64,000 nt of DNA from Thiorhodococcus mannitoliphagus. Lineage in GTDB: Bacteria > Pseudomonadota > Gammaproteobacteria > Chromatiales > Chromatiaceae. Under the pieces are notes generated by a model. The model worked only from the letters and a program-made list of their open reading frames with translations, was not told where the DNA came from and did no database searches. Location of the stretch: NCBI RefSeq assembly GCF_010915725.1, contig NZ_JAAIJR010000022.1, forward strand, positions 1-64,000, given 5' to 3'. Positions 9,602 through 19,525 of this stretch are shown piece after piece. Numbering within the stretch: the first letter of the stretch is position 1; each line of letters begins with the position of its first letter. A program made the translations under genes and the position numbers.

Positions 9602-10542
9602 GCGGCTTGGCGTCTTCCCAGTCCTCACGGGCGCACGATGTCGAGCGTTGGCTGCCACCGGACGTCGGCCGCGCGACGGGACCCGTAATCAAGCCCCCGA
9701 CGTCCGAAGAGATCGCCGCGATCGAGGAGGCCGCACGGCTGGCTGGCGCGGAGGCTGGATTTCGTGAAGGTTACAAGACTGGCTACAAAGAGGGTGCCGA
9801 TAAGGCCGCCGAGGAGGCCCGGGTCGAGCAGGACTCGCGCGCGACACGCGAGCAAGCACAGCGGCAGGAGCAGGATCGGATACTGAGTGAGACTGTCGCT
9901 GCGCTCGAAGGCGTCGCGCGCGAGCTGGCGGATCCACTCGCGAGCACAGCGGATGACTTGGAGCCGGAGCTGTTGGCCTTGGTCGAGGCCGTCGCGCGCC
10001 AGGTAATCATGGAGGAGCTGCGCATCCGGCCTGAGTTGGTCCAGCAGGTTCTCCATCAGGCGCTGAAGCAGCTGCCCTCGCGGCAGTATGCGCTGAGAGT
10101 CCATGTGCATCCCGATCAGCAAGCCATTCTGGAGCGCTATGCCCAGGAGCGCGGCGAGCAGGTCTCCTGGGTGCCGGATCGGGAGATCGAGCCGGGCGGT
10201 TGTGTTCTGGAGAGTGGGCCCAGTCGCATCGACGCGAGCCTCGAGGCACGCTTGCGGCAGGGGATCGCGGCCATTTGGGGTGATGTCTCCAAGCCGCGTC
10301 AAGAGATTGACGCCGTTGATGTTAGCGCCGAGTTCGAGGCTTCGATGCCTGATGTCGCGATGACCGATCCCGATCCCGATCCCGAGCCCGAGCCTGAGCC
10401 TGATCCCGATCCCGATCCCGATCCCGATCTCGGTCCCGGTCCCGGTCCCGGTCCCGGTCCTGAGCCTGAGCCTGAGCCCGAGCCTGACGAGTCTGGCGAG
10501 ATGGCACTTACGTCGGAGGACGATGCGGAGCAAATGCAATGA
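9598..10542 (+). CDS. fliH: Flagellar export regulator FliH with Asp/Glu/Gly-Pro repeat tail
   Basis: Negative regulator and peripheral stalk of the FliI export ATPase (314 aa, longer than the usual 220-260). Residues about 45-75 hold the GxxxG-like helix ([20 protein letters not shown]) typical of FliH; the conserved C-terminal domain spans about 100-225. Beyond it, residues 257-296 are exactly 20 dipeptides DP, EP, DL or GP, encoded by a hexanucleotide array (10366-10485). The tail is absent from ordinary FliH and is likely disordered. The GTG start overlaps the fliG stop, and the gene overlaps fliI by 4 bp. Confidence 0.93.
   Translation: MSGLASSQSSRAHDVERWLPPDVGRATGPVIKPPTSEEIAAIEEAARLAGAEAGFREGYKTGYKEGADKAAEEARVEQDSRATREQAQRQEQDRILSETVAALEGVARELADPLASTADDLEPELLALVEAVARQVIMEELRIRPELVQQVLHQALKQLPSRQYALRVHVHPDQQAILERYAQERGEQVSWVPDREIEPGGCVLESGPSRIDASLEARLRQGIAAIWGDVSKPRQEIDAVDVSAEFEASMPDVAMTDPDPDPEPEPEPDPDPDPDPDLGPGPGPGPGPEPEPEPEPDESGEMALTSEDDAEQMQ
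10366..10485 (+). repeat. In-frame hexanucleotide array in fliH
   Basis: 120 bp made of exactly 20 six-base units (GATCCC, GAGCCC, GAGCCT, GGTCCC and one GATCTC), encoding DP x3, EP x3, DP x4, DL, GP x5, EP x4. Any gain or loss of whole units keeps the reading frame. Blocks of identical units suggest growth by slippage. Confidence 0.95.
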
Positions 10543-11942
10543 GCGAGGTCATCCATGAACTCAAGCAGGAGGGAAGGCGGCAGCTGAGCCTCGGCCTCAA
10601 GGATCGGCTGAGTCAATCACGCCAGCGTATCGACGAAGCGCTGGCGCCCCAGCCGGAGGGACGCCTCTCGCGTATGGTCGGTATGACGCTCGAGGCGGAG
10701 GGGATTCGCCTGCCCGTTGGCGGGCGTGCGGCCATTCATACCTCCACCGGCAAGCGCCTGGCCGCGGAGGTCGTCGGCTTCAATGGCGAGAAGACCTTTC
10801 TCATGCCGGAAGGCCAGCTGGAGGGCCTCATCCCAGGCGCGCGGATCGAGCCACTGGAGCAGGTCCGGCGGATCCAAGTGGGGCCTGAGCTGCTCGGGCG
10901 GGTGGTCGATGCGCTCGGTAAACCACTGGACGGCGGCGGGCCGATCCGGGCGTCGGAGGCCGTCTCGATCGAGGGGCGTCCCATCAATCCCTTGACGCGG
11001 ACACCTGTGACCGAATCACTGGACGTCGGCATTCGGGCTCTGAATGGGCTGCTCTCCGTCGGCCGCGGTCAGCGCATCGGGCTCTTTGCCGGAAGCGGCG
11101 TGGGTAAGAGTGTGCTCTTGGGCATGATGACGCGGCATACGGAGGCCGATGTCATCGTGGTCGGGCTCATCGGCGAGCGCGGCCGTGAGGTCAACGAGTT
11201 CATCCACGACATCTTGGACGTGGAATCGCGCAGGCGCACCGTGGTCGTGGCGGTTCCAGCGGATCAGTCGCCCTTGCTGCGCCAGCACGGCGCTTGGGTG
11301 GCCACCCGAATCGCCGAGTATTTCCGTGACCAGGGGCTGAACGTGCTCTTGCTCATGGATTCCCTGACGCGTTTTGCGCAGGGCGCCCGTGAGATCGCCA
11401 TGGCGATCGGCGAGCCGCCCGCAACAAAGGGCTACTCCGCCTCGGTGTTCGCGCGTCTGCCGCAGCTGGTGGAGCGTGCTGGCAACGGCGACAAGGGCGG
11501 TGGCTCTATAACGGCCTTCTACACGGTGCTGGCGGAGGGGGACGATCAAAACGATCCCATCGTCGACTCGGCGCGTGCCATCCTCGACGGACACGTGGTG
11601 CTGTCGCGCGAAATCGCCGAGAGCGGGCGTTATCCGGCCATCGATGTCGGCGCTTCGGTGTCGCGCGTCATGAGCGCCGTGGTGACGTCGGAGCATCAAC
11701 GCGCCGCGTTTCGTTTTCGTGGCCTCCTGTCGACCTATGCGCGCAATCGTGACCTCATCGCTGTCGGCGCTTACCGCAAAGGCTCGGACCCGGCGCTGGA
11801 CGAGGCCGTTGCGATGCAGCCACGGCTGGAGGACTACCTGCGGCAGGACCGGCTGGAGGCGGCCGGCTTCGAGCAAGCTCGGCAAGGCTTGTTCGATGTC
11901 CTGGGCATCCAGGCTGCTAGCGGACGGAGTGATGCGGCATGA
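10539..11942 (+). CDS. fliI: Flagellum-specific export ATPase FliI
   Basis: Hexameric ATPase of the flagellar type III export apparatus (467 aa), homologous to the F1 beta subunit. Walker A lies in [17 protein letters not shown] and is followed by the FliI-characteristic [14 protein letters not shown]. The Walker B region is [20 protein letters not shown]. The N-terminal FliH-binding helix is present. It starts overlapping fliH by 4 bp (ATGA) and overlaps fliJ by 4 bp. Confidence 0.97.
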   Translation: MSEVIHELKQEGRRQLSLGLKDRLSQSRQRIDEALAPQPEGRLSRMVGMTLEAEGIRLPVGGRAAIHTSTGKRLAAEVVGFNGEKTFLMPEGQLEGLIPGARIEPLEQVRRIQVGPELLGRVVDALGKPLDGGGPIRASEAVSIEGRPINPLTRTPVTESLDVGIRALNGLLSVGRGQRIGLFAGSGVGKSVLLGMMTRHTEADVIVVGLIGERGREVNEFIHDILDVESRRRTVVVAVPADQSPLLRQHGAWVATRIAEYFRDQGLNVLLLMDSLTRFAQGAREIAMAIGEPPATKGYSASVFARLPQLVERAGNGDKGGGSITAFYTVLAEGDDQNDPIVDSARAILDGHVVLSREIAESGRYPAIDVGASVSRVMSAVVTSEHQRAAFRFRGLLSTYARNRDLIAVGAYRKGSDPALDEAVAMQPRLEDYLRQDRLEAAGFEQARQGLFDVLGIQAASGRSDAA

Positions 11943-12391
11943 GCGTGCGGCGTTTCCAGCGGCTCCTGAAGATCCGTGAGGCACAAGAGAGCGAGGCGGC
12001 GGTGGCGCTTGCCGAGCGGCGCTCCGACCTCAGCAAGGTCGAGCAACAGCGCGACCAGCTCACCGAGTACCAGTCGGTCTACCTCAACGCGCTGGTGCCA
12101 AACGACGCGCGCCTGCTCAAGCAGCTGGGGCTCATGCATCAGCAGCTGCGCGAGGCGCTGCAGCAGCAGGAGCTGCGGGTCGCGGCAGCCCAGACGCGGG
12201 TCGATCAGGCGCGCGACGTCTGGCTGGACCGGCATCAGGAGACGCTGTCGCTGGAGAAGCTGATCGAGCGGCGAAAGCGCGTCGACGCCATCGAAGAGAA
12301 TCGCAAGCAGCAGAGCGCCCTGGATATGTGGGCAACGCTCAGGGCATTCAAAAAGGACCAAGGACTGGGCTTCTCGGGATCGGACGACTGA
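11939..12391 (+). CDS. fliJ: Flagellar export chaperone/stalk protein FliJ
   Basis: A 150-aa protein that is helical coiled coil throughout (repeated Leu, Glu, Arg and Gln, with no Gly/Pro breaks until the end). It matches FliJ in length and in its place directly after fliI. The N-terminus [18 protein letters not shown] is typical. It acts as the central stalk of the FliI ring. The ATG overlaps the fliI stop. Confidence 0.92.
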   Translation: MSVRRFQRLLKIREAQESEAAVALAERRSDLSKVEQQRDQLTEYQSVYLNALVPNDARLLKQLGLMHQQLREALQQQELRVAAAQTRVDQARDVWLDRHQETLSLEKLIERRKRVDAIEENRKQQSALDMWATLRAFKKDQGLGFSGSDD

Positions 12392-12402
12392 GGATCAAGA
12401 CG

Positions 12403-13863
12403 ATGCAATCGGGCAATGTTCAAACTGGGGCAGTGGGTCTCTTCGCCCAGCTGCTCAATGTCGGCCTGGTGGAGGAGGGAGCACTAGACTCCGGCTCGCA
12501 GTCCGACTTCATTGATGCCATGGGCAATCAGATCCGCGGGCTCTTGGCGGAGAATGGCGTGGATTCGGACGCGCTGGAGTCGGTCGATAACCAGGCGTTG
12601 GTTGCGCACTTCCTCTCCGCCATGCAGGGACAGACTGCTTTGGATTCGGTTGACGCCGAGAGTGCTCAGGGCCGGGCCTTGGCCTCGTTGGATCGCTTGC
12701 TGTCTGGGCTCGAGGCGGGGCAGTTGGACGGCGCGCAAGCGGATGCGGAGCATGATGCGGATTCGTCCGTTGCGGGAATCGATCGTCTCGAAGCGATCGA
12801 GGCACTACCGGCGTTCGTGCTCGAGCAGTTGGCGCAATCGGCCGCGCTCGGGGGCGCGGCGCCTGGCCAGGTGCAAGTTGCCGAGGGCGCTCTGTCCTCG
12901 CTATCTGGGCAGGCGAGCATGCTCGGCCAGGTCGCCCTGAGCACAGTCCTGGGCTCAGAGGCCGATTCCTCGCAGATCGCCAGCAGAGCGGCTCAAGTGG
13001 ATCCTAGCGTCCTTGAGGCGGGCTTGGCCGAGTTGATGTCGCGGTTCGGACGACCGAATGCCGAGTCCGGGACTCTTGGACTGAAGGGGGCGGCAGCCGC
13101 TGACCTTGCCGGCATGTCTGACACGGAGTTGTCCGAGTTCGTCGAAGCGCTGCAAGCGCAGCTTGGCAGCGTTGCGGTGGATCGAACAGCGAGTTCGATC
13201 ATGAAGGGTCTTGATGCCTCGCTTGCGCAAGGCGCAGGATCGGCGCAAGGTGATGGGGAGATCCCAGATTCCATTGCCGCGCTCATGGGGCGCAGCTATG
13301 CACGGGACGCTCAGTTCGATGCAGTTGGAACGGAGAAGGCGGCCGACGATCAAGTCGATGCAGAGGGTTTTTTGTCGGGTCTGAAGGTCAATGAGACACA
13401 GGCGGGTCCGCAGCGTGCTCAGATCTTCGATCTCTCCAAGTTGCTGCAGCCGGGGGGCGAGGGGCGTCTCGCCGAGCAGGTCAAATGGTCCATCCAAGCG
13501 GGACTCGACTCTGTCGAAATGAAGCTCCATCCCCCGAGCCTAGGCACCTTGGACGTGCGTGTGACCATGGATGGGGACAAGGCGAGCGTGCAGTTCCTCA
13601 CCCCGCATCCGATTGTCAAGGAAGTGCTCGAGGCGGCGATGCCGCGCCTGCGGGATGCCTTGGCGCAGGACGGCGTCGCGCTGGTCGATGTCAGCGTCTC
13701 CGAGCATCGCGCGGGAGGGCGCGACGAATCCGCAGAGCGCCATCCAGGTACGCAGGAGGATCATCAGGGGCTTGACGCCGTCATCGAAGACGCTGATGAG
13801 GCGTTGGGCACGGCAGTCGGAGCCCTCTCGAGACGCATGAGTCAGCACGACTATTTTGTGTGA
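12403..13863 (+). CDS. fliK: Flagellar hook-length control protein FliK
   Basis: Molecular ruler and substrate-specificity switch of the export apparatus (486 aa from this start). The first 370 residues are low-complexity and poorly conserved, as usual for FliK. The conserved C-terminal Flg_hook domain (about 375-460) shows LHPPSLGTLDVRV and VQFLTPHPIVKEVLEAAMPRL. I chose the ATG at 12403, 11 bp after fliJ, because the reading frame upstream of it overlaps fliJ and has no family likeness. A second, unrelated-length FliK-domain gene is at 32866-34470. Confidence 0.9.
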   Translation: MQSGNVQTGAVGLFAQLLNVGLVEEGALDSGSQSDFIDAMGNQIRGLLAENGVDSDALESVDNQALVAHFLSAMQGQTALDSVDAESAQGRALASLDRLLSGLEAGQLDGAQADAEHDADSSVAGIDRLEAIEALPAFVLEQLAQSAALGGAAPGQVQVAEGALSSLSGQASMLGQVALSTVLGSEADSSQIASRAAQVDPSVLEAGLAELMSRFGRPNAESGTLGLKGAAAADLAGMSDTELSEFVEALQAQLGSVAVDRTASSIMKGLDASLAQGAGSAQGDGEIPDSIAALMGRSYARDAQFDAVGTEKAADDQVDAEGFLSGLKVNETQAGPQRAQIFDLSKLLQPGGEGRLAEQVKWSIQAGLDSVEMKLHPPSLGTLDVRVTMDGDKASVQFLTPHPIVKEVLEAAMPRLRDALAQDGVALVDVSVSEHRAGGRDESAERHPGTQEDHQGLDAVIEDADEALGTAVGALSRRMSQHDYFV

Positions 13864-14041
13864 CCCAAGATGGAGCTGGCTGGACAAGGGCGGTTTTGGG
13901 GCTCGGGCCTCTTAGATCCGTGATCGCCGAGGCACGACTCCCGGGCGCGTCAAGGCTGTTGTCCCAACCGAGTGTCATTCCCGCCGCTGTGTCTCCAGGT
14001 ACCGGATGTCAGGGTGGCTGCCAAGCGCTTGTCAGATTGCA

Positions 14042-14058
14042 TTGGTCCCTGATTTGCT
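14042..14058 (+). promoter_or_regulatory. Candidate sigma-54 promoter of fliL operon
   Basis: GG (14044-14045) and GC (14056-14057) are separated by 10 bases, with TTGC at the -12 position (TTGGTCC, then TTGCTG). It lies about 40 bp before the fliL ATG, in the only sizeable gap (232 bp) between fliK and fliL, which fits FleQ control of a second operon. Confidence 0.6.
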
Positions 14059-14095
14059 GGATTCTGAGTTGACGTCCCTATTCCACGAGTGAGTC

Positions 14096-14623
14096 ATGGC
14101 CGATAAGAAGAAAGACGAGTCTGTCGAAGTCAAGAGCAGCGGTAAGCTGAAATGGATTATCCTGATCCTGATCGTCCTGCTGCTGCTCGCGGCAGGCGGT
14201 GGTGCCGCTTATTATTTTTTGATCTATCAGTCCGACGACCAAGCCGAAGAGGCGGGCGACGGATCCGAGGGGGCGGCCGCGCAACGCGCCGAGGCGATCG
14301 AGCAGGCGCCCCTGATCTACCACCAGCTAGAGGGCTTCACCGTCAATATCACGGCGCCTGGCCCCGCCCGTTTCCTGCGCGTCAAGATGACCGTCGTCAC
14401 GCGGGATGAAGCTGTTGTGGCCGCGCTCGACAAGCATACGCCGATGATCCGCAATGACCTCTTGTCCTTGCTCGCGAGTCAGGAATTCGCCACTGTCAAC
14501 ACCCCGGAAGGCAAGGACGCGCTGCGCGAAGCGCTGAAGCAATCACTGATCAGTATTCTCACCAAGGCTGGCGAGCCCGCTGGTGTCGACGAAGTGCTCT
14601 TCACCGATTTCGTCATGCAATAG
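14096..14623 (+). CDS. fliL: Flagellar basal-body-associated protein FliL
   Basis: Single-pass inner-membrane protein (175 aa) that surrounds the stators and supports torque. A lysine-rich N-terminus is followed by a membrane segment at about 19-42 (LKWIILILIVLLLLAAGGGA) and then a periplasmic domain with the conserved FTVNITAPGPARFLRVKMTV and C-terminal VLFTDFVMQ. It is first gene of the long fliLMNOPQR-flhBAFG-fliA-che operon. Confidence 0.95.
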   Translation: MADKKKDESVEVKSSGKLKWIILILIVLLLLAAGGGAAYYFLIYQSDDQAEEAGDGSEGAAAQRAEAIEQAPLIYHQLEGFTVNITAPGPARFLRVKMTVVTRDEAVVAALDKHTPMIRNDLLSLLASQEFATVNTPEGKDALREALKQSLISILTKAGEPAGVDEVLFTDFVMQ

Positions 14624-14631
14624 GCGCTTCG

Positions 14632-15609
14632 ATGTCTCAACAGACAGATATCCTCAGCCAGGATGAGATCGACGCGCTGCTGCATGGCGTCGATAACGGT
14701 GGTGTCGATACTGATTCGGACCCTAGTCCGAGTGACGGCGATATCACGTCTTACGATTTCGCCACCCAGGACCGCATCGTTCGCGGGCGCATGCCAACGC
14801 TCGACATGATCAACGAGCGTTTCGCCCGCTATCTGAGAGTCCACCTCTTCAATCTCCTTCGGCGCGCCTCGGAGATCTCGGTGATCGGCGCTCGGGTGAC
14901 CAAGTTCTCTGAATATCTCCATTCGCTCTACGTGCCGACCAGTCTGAACCTAGTGCGGGTCTTTCCGCTGCATGGCACCGCGCTCTTCGTCTTCGACCCA
15001 AAGCTGGTCTTCGGTTTGGTCGACAACTTCTTCGGCGGCGATGGTCGCTACTATTCCCGCATTGAGGGCCGCGACTTCACGCCCATGGAACTGCGCGTCA
15101 TCCAGAACCTTCTGGATACCGCCTTCGAGGACATGCAGAAGGCCTGGGAGCCGGTCATGCATTTGGAGTTCGAGTTCATCAACGCCGAGGTCAATCCGCA
15201 ATTCGCCAATATCGTGAGTCCGACCGAGATCGTCGTGATCAACGACTTCCACATCGAACTGGAAGGTGGCGGCGGCAACCTGCACGTCACCTTTCCCTAC
15301 TCGATGATCGAGCCAATCCGTGAGCAGCTGGACACCGGACTGCAGTCGGACCGTTCAAGCGCGGATAGGCGCTGGCAGATCGCAATGGAGCAGGAGATCC
15401 CGCTGGCCGAGGTCGAGATCTTCTCGAATCTCACGGAGGCAACCCTGTCCGTGCAGCAGTTGCTGGACATAAAGGCGGGCGACATCATTCCCATCAACTT
15501 GCCGGATACCGTTATTCTCAATGTCGAGGACATCCCGCTGTTCCGGGGTAAGTTCGGTGCGGCCAAAGGGGTCAACGCCATCAAGATCCTAGAGCGGCTC
15601 GGCAACTAG
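14632..15609 (+). CDS. fliM: Flagellar motor switch protein FliM
   Basis: C-ring protein (325 aa) that receives CheY-phosphate. The extreme N-terminus (residues 6-19, DILSQDEIDALLHG) is the CheY-P-binding peptide. The middle domain (about 40-230) has the GGxG-like VDNFFGGDGRYY motif, and the C-terminal SPOA domain ends the protein (IPINLPDTVILNVEDIPLFRG). Nine bases separate it from fliL. Confidence 0.97.
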   Translation: MSQQTDILSQDEIDALLHGVDNGGVDTDSDPSPSDGDITSYDFATQDRIVRGRMPTLDMINERFARYLRVHLFNLLRRASEISVIGARVTKFSEYLHSLYVPTSLNLVRVFPLHGTALFVFDPKLVFGLVDNFFGGDGRYYSRIEGRDFTPMELRVIQNLLDTAFEDMQKAWEPVMHLEFEFINAEVNPQFANIVSPTEIVVINDFHIELEGGGGNLHVTFPYSMIEPIREQLDTGLQSDRSSADRRWQIAMEQEIPLAEVEIFSNLTEATLSVQQLLDIKAGDIIPINLPDTVILNVEDIPLFRGKFGAAKGVNAIKILERLGN

Positions 15610-15643
15610 ATGCCGTCCGATAGCAGAAACGAGGAACCAAATC

Positions 15644-16105
15644 GTGGCCGATGATCCGAACGAAGACATCGCTGACGCCTGGGCGGCCGCACTTGAAGAG
15701 CAGAAGGAGACCGAAACCGAGCCGGCCGCTGCAGCTGCGCCGGCCGGCGCCAATGGCAGCGCGAAGGCGGCGGGCGCTGGACAGGATCAAGCGGTGCCCC
15801 TGAGCCCGGAGGAGTTCTCGGGCGCCGGCTCGCCGGCTGCGTCAGAGGTCAATCTGGATCTGGTGCTGGACGTTCCCGTCACCATCGCCATGGAGATCGG
15901 GCGCACCCGGATTCCCATCCGCAATCTGCTGCAGCTCAATCAGGGCTCGGTCGTGGAGTTGGACCGCCTAGCCGGCGAGCCGCTGGATGTCCTGGTGAAC
16001 GGAACCCTGATCGCGCACGGCGAGGTCGTGGTGGTCAACGAGAAGTTCGGAATCCGTTTTACGGACGTCATCAGCCCCAGCGAGCGGGTTCGCAAGCTCA
16101 GGTGA
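15644..16105 (+). CDS. fliN: Flagellar motor switch protein FliN
   Basis: C-ring protein (153 aa). The SPOA domain occupies the last 80 residues (LDVPVTIAMEIGRTRIPIRN, then LDRLAGEPLDVLVNGTLIAHGEVVVV, FGIRFTDVISPSERV). About 70 N-terminal residues rich in Ala/Glu/Pro are a variable linker found in many gammaproteobacterial FliN. The start is a GTG with GAGGAA upstream. It overlaps fliO by 4 bp. Confidence 0.96.
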   Translation: MADDPNEDIADAWAAALEEQKETETEPAAAAAPAGANGSAKAAGAGQDQAVPLSPEEFSGAGSPAASEVNLDLVLDVPVTIAMEIGRTRIPIRNLLQLNQGSVVELDRLAGEPLDVLVNGTLIAHGEVVVVNEKFGIRFTDVISPSERVRKLR

Positions 16106-16542
16106 TCTTGGTGCGCCGCCCAGGTCGTCATGCGCTGAGCGCGGCCCTTGCGGGACTTTGGGCAGTGACGGGGCCGGTCTGGGCAGCCTCCGCCGGGCAA
16201 TCGGGGCATGTGTCTGCCGGCTATTTGGCGCAATTGCTGGGCGGGCTGGTGCTGGTCGTCTTCCTCATCGTCTTTTTTGCCTGGATGTTGCGCAGGATGC
16301 CCGGTCTGCAGGGGCAGGGACCTTCCTTGATTCAAGTGCTGGCCGTGCGCAACCTGGGGACCCGTGAGCGTCTGCTGCTGATTCAAGTCGGCGAGGAGCA
16401 GGTCCTCATCGGTGTCACGCCGAGCGGTATGCACCGCCTGCACACGCTCGCCACGCCGCTGGAGGTGGCGCCGGACGAGCTACCCACTGCGGACTTCGCG
16501 GGCTTGCTGAACCGCATGAAGGCGCGCGGTGGACGCTCATGA
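16102..16542 (+). CDS. fliO: Flagellar export-gate assembly protein FliO
   Basis: Membrane scaffold needed for FliP ring assembly (146 aa). It has an N-terminal hydrophobic region, the main membrane segment at about residues 45-65 ([21 protein letters not shown]) and a cytoplasmic domain with the conserved [23 protein letters not shown] stretch. The start is GTG overlapping fliN (GTGA). It overlaps fliP by 4 bp. Confidence 0.92.
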   Translation: MILVRRPGRHALSAALAGLWAVTGPVWAASAGQSGHVSAGYLAQLLGGLVLVVFLIVFFAWMLRRMPGLQGQGPSLIQVLAVRNLGTRERLLLIQVGEEQVLIGVTPSGMHRLHTLATPLEVAPDELPTADFAGLLNRMKARGGRS

Positions 16543-17288
16543 GCCGGCCCATCCGGTGCTTCGGCGTTTTGGTCATGCTGATGATCCCAGCCATTGCCTG
16601 GGGGCAGATCGGCGGCTTGGATGCCGTGACGGTCACCACGCAGCCGGATGGCGGTCAGGTCTACTCGGTCAAACTTCAAATCCTGCTGTTGATGACGCTG
16701 CTGACGCTGCTGCCGTCGGCACTCATCATGATGACCTCCTTCACGCGGATCATCATCGTGCTAGGTATCTTGCGGCAAGGACTGGGCACGTCGCAGACAC
16801 CGTCCAATCAGATCCTCTTGGGGCTCGCCCTGTTTTTGACGCTTTTCGTCATGGCGCCGGTCTTCGAGGAAATCTACGACACCGCAGTGCAGCCCTACAT
16901 GCAGGAGAAGCTCGGGACCGAGGAGGCGCTGAGCAAGGCCGTCAAGCCGTTGCGGACCTTCATGCTGGCGCAGACGCGCGAGTCCGACCTGGCGATGTTT
17001 GCCGAGATCCGCGGACTCGACGGCTTCGACTCACCTGAGGATATTCCTCTCAGTCTGCTGCTGCCGTCCTTCGTGATCAGCGAACTCAAGACGGCGTTCC
17101 AGATCGGCTTCCTCATCCTCCTTCCCTTTCTCATCATCGACCTGGTGGTCGCCAGCGTCTTAATGTCGATGGGCATGATGATGCTGTCGCCGCTCATCAT
17201 TTCGCTGCCGTTCAAGCTGATGCTCTTCGTCCTGGTCGACGGCTGGTCGCTGCTGATGGGAACCTTGGCACAGAGCTTCTATACCTGA
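16539..17288 (+). CDS. fliP: Flagellar export gate protein FliP
   Basis: Core component of the export gate (249 aa). The protein has a cleavable-type N-terminal signal (residues 1-22, ending AIAWG), unusual among membrane proteins but normal for FliP. Four membrane segments follow; [26 protein letters not shown] and [20 protein letters not shown] are diagnostic. It forms the fliPQR gate with the next two genes. Confidence 0.97.
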   Translation: MSRPIRCFGVLVMLMIPAIAWGQIGGLDAVTVTTQPDGGQVYSVKLQILLLMTLLTLLPSALIMMTSFTRIIIVLGILRQGLGTSQTPSNQILLGLALFLTLFVMAPVFEEIYDTAVQPYMQEKLGTEEALSKAVKPLRTFMLAQTRESDLAMFAEIRGLDGFDSPEDIPLSLLLPSFVISELKTAFQIGFLILLPFLIIDLVVASVLMSMGMMMLSPLIISLPFKLMLFVLVDGWSLLMGTLAQSFYT

Positions 17289-17299
17289 GGAGAACGACG

Positions 17300-17569
17300 A
17301 TGACACCCGAAATGGTGGTGGAGATTGGTAAGCAGGCCGGCGAGGTCATGATCTTGCTGGCGGCGCCACCCCTGCTCACCGGGCTCATCGTGGGTCTTGT
17401 GATCAGCCTGCTGCAGGCCGCGACCCAGATCCAGGAGATGACCCTGACCTTCATCCCCAAGCTGGTCGCCGTGGGGGGGGTGCTGATCATCGCCGGACAC
17501 TGGATGCTCAGCCTGATCATCGACTATGTCACCCGGCTCTACGAGAGCATTCCTGGCTTGATTGGGTAG
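17300..17569 (+). CDS. fliQ: Flagellar export gate protein FliQ
   Basis: Small export-gate protein (89 aa) with two hydrophobic helices and the conserved loop QAATQIQEMTLTFIPKL. It has full family length. GAGGAGAACG precedes the ATG. Confidence 0.97.
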   Translation: MTPEMVVEIGKQAGEVMILLAAPPLLTGLIVGLVISLLQAATQIQEMTLTFIPKLVAVGGVLIIAGHWMLSLIIDYVTRLYESIPGLIG

Positions 17570-17599
17570 CTTAGGCCCAAGGTTTGCAGGGCTGGTTGC

Positions 17600-18373
17600 A
17601 TGAGTTTCGCGGCCGAGGACATCTTCGCTTGGGTGAGTTCCTTCATCTGGCCCTTCGTGCGCATCAGCGCGCTGCTGCTGGTCGCGCCTATCTTCGGCGC
17701 CCGCAACGTCAATGTGCGTGCCCGGCTTTCCTTAGGTTTTCTGCTCGCGCTCGTCGTTGCGCCGCAGCTGACCGAGACGGCTCGGATCGATCCCCTGAGC
17801 GTGGGCGGCCTGGTGGTCGCCATCCACCAGGTCATCATCGGGATTGCGATGGGCTTCGTGATGCAGATGGTCTTCTCGGCGCTGACGCAGGCGGGGGAGA
17901 GTATCGCGCTCTCCATGGGCCTGGGCTTCGCCTCCACCATGGATCCGGTCGGCGGTGTTCAGGTGCCGATGGTGTCGCAGTACTACATGATTCTCGCAAC
18001 CCTCCTCTTTCTGGCGCTCAACGGCCACCTCGTTCTCATCGAGTTGCTGCTGCGCAGCTTCGAGACCTTGCCGATCACGCCCGAGGGGCTGACCACGGAG
18101 AATCTCTGGGCGATCCTGGGATTCGGCAGTACCATGTATGCGGCAGCCGTGCTCATCGCCTTGCCGGCCATCGCGTCTTTGCTGCTGGTCAATCTCTCCA
18201 TGGGCGTCATCACGCGCGCCGCGCCTCAGCTCAACATCTTCGCCGTGGGTTTCCCCCTGACTCTGCTCGCCGGATTCATCATCGTCCTCCTGACCATGCC
18301 CAGCCTGCCGGCAAGAATCGGTGAGCTGCTCATGTCGGCCTTTTCGCTCATTCAGCAGCTGACGAGGGCATGA
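17600..18373 (+). CDS. fliR: Flagellar export gate protein FliR
   Basis: Polytopic export-gate protein (257 aa) with about six membrane segments; the conserved FVRISALLLVAPIFGARNVN near the N-terminus and ESIALSMGLGFASTMDP in the middle are diagnostic. It lies between fliQ and flhB in the standard order, with 30 bp and 1 bp gaps. Confidence 0.97.
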   Translation: MSFAAEDIFAWVSSFIWPFVRISALLLVAPIFGARNVNVRARLSLGFLLALVVAPQLTETARIDPLSVGGLVVAIHQVIIGIAMGFVMQMVFSALTQAGESIALSMGLGFASTMDPVGGVQVPMVSQYYMILATLLFLALNGHLVLIELLLRSFETLPITPEGLTTENLWAILGFGSTMYAAAVLIALPAIASLLLVNLSMGVITRAAPQLNIFAVGFPLTLLAGFIIVLLTMPSLPARIGELLMSAFSLIQQLTRA

Positions 18374-18374
18374 C

Positions 18375-19520
18375 ATGGCCGAGAATGAGAATGGCCAGGA
18401 ACGCTCCGAGCAACCGACCGCCAAGCGCATTCGCGAGGCGCGCGAGAAAGGGCAGGTCGCGCGCTCGCGCGAATTCAACACCTTTGCGATGCTCATGGCG
18501 GGCGGCAGCTTCTTGCTCTTGGCCGGGGGCAGCCTCGCGGGCAAGCTTAGCGCCCTCGTGATCGATGCCTGGACGCTAGAGCGCGGCCTGATCTTCGACA
18601 CCAACCTGCTCGTGCCTCACCTGCAAGACTTGTTTGGGCGCGCCTTCTTCATCCTCGTACCCTTGTTCATCGTGCTCACGGCCGTCGCCATGCTGGCACC
18701 CATCATGATTGGCGGGGCGAACTTCGCGACCAAGGCATTCATGCCCAAGTTCTCCAAGCTGAACCCCATCAGCGGCATCAAGCGGGTCTTCTCCGTGCAG
18801 GGCCTGATGGAGCTTGCGAAGGGGCTCGGCAAATTCTTCTTGGTCGGGACCGTCGCCGGACTGGCGATCAGCACCATTTGGGGCAGCCTCATCAGCCTGG
18901 GCGAGCAGCCGGTGGAGAGTGCCATCTTGCAGACTGCGCACATGGCCTCCTGGATCTTCTTGATCGCGAGTTCGGCCTTGCTCGTGGTGGCGATGATGGA
19001 TGTGCCCTTCCAGCTGTGGAATCACCAGAAGCAGCTGAAGATGACCCTTCAGGAGATCAAGGACGAGTTCAAGGAGACCGAGGGCAAGCCGGAGGTCAAG
19101 GGGCGTATCCGGCAGATGCAGCACGAGATGGCGCGCCGCCGCATGATGTCGGAGGTCCCCAAGGCGGATGTGGTCATCACCAATCCGACCCACTACGCCG
19201 TGGCGATCCGCTATGAGGCGGCCACCATGCGCGCCCCCAAGCTACTGGCCAAGGGGTCGGATGAGGTCGCCGCGGCGATTCGCGAGCTTGCCCAGGAGCA
19301 CGAGATCACCCTGGTCGAGGCTCCGCGGGTGGCGCGCGCCATCTATTTTACGACCGAGCTGGAGCAGGAGATCCCCGGCGGACTCTTCGTCGCGGTGGCG
19401 CGGATCCTGGCCTACGTCTATCAGCTCAAGCGCCATGATCCGGACGCCGAGATCTCAAGCGAGCTGCCGGTGCCCGAAGAGTATCTGGATCCGCGCAGCG
19501 CGCGGCGGGCGCGGAGGTAG
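18375..19520 (+). CDS. flhB: Flagellar export switch protein FlhB
   Basis: Export-gate protein that switches substrate class after autocleavage (381 aa). It begins with the typical ERSEQPTAKRIREAREKGQVARS, has four membrane segments (about 30-210), and the cytoplasmic domain contains the NPTH self-cleavage site (VVITNPTHYAVAIRY). The C-terminal tail after ILAYVYQLKRH is short. A separate gene encoding only an FlhB-like C-terminal domain lies at 32319-32729. Confidence 0.97.
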   Translation: MAENENGQERSEQPTAKRIREAREKGQVARSREFNTFAMLMAGGSFLLLAGGSLAGKLSALVIDAWTLERGLIFDTNLLVPHLQDLFGRAFFILVPLFIVLTAVAMLAPIMIGGANFATKAFMPKFSKLNPISGIKRVFSVQGLMELAKGLGKFFLVGTVAGLAISTIWGSLISLGEQPVESAILQTAHMASWIFLIASSALLVVAMMDVPFQLWNHQKQLKMTLQEIKDEFKETEGKPEVKGRIRQMQHEMARRRMMSEVPKADVVITNPTHYAVAIRYEAATMRAPKLLAKGSDEVAAAIRELAQEHEITLVEAPRVARAIYFTTELEQEIPGGLFVAVARILAYVYQLKRHDPDAEISSELPVPEEYLDPRSARRARR

Positions 19521-19525
19521 GGCGG

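Noticed and set aside
12328-12402. Longer FliK start overlapping FliJ
   Set aside because: These 25 codons read fliJ in another frame and have no FliK likeness; ATG 12403 fits spacing.
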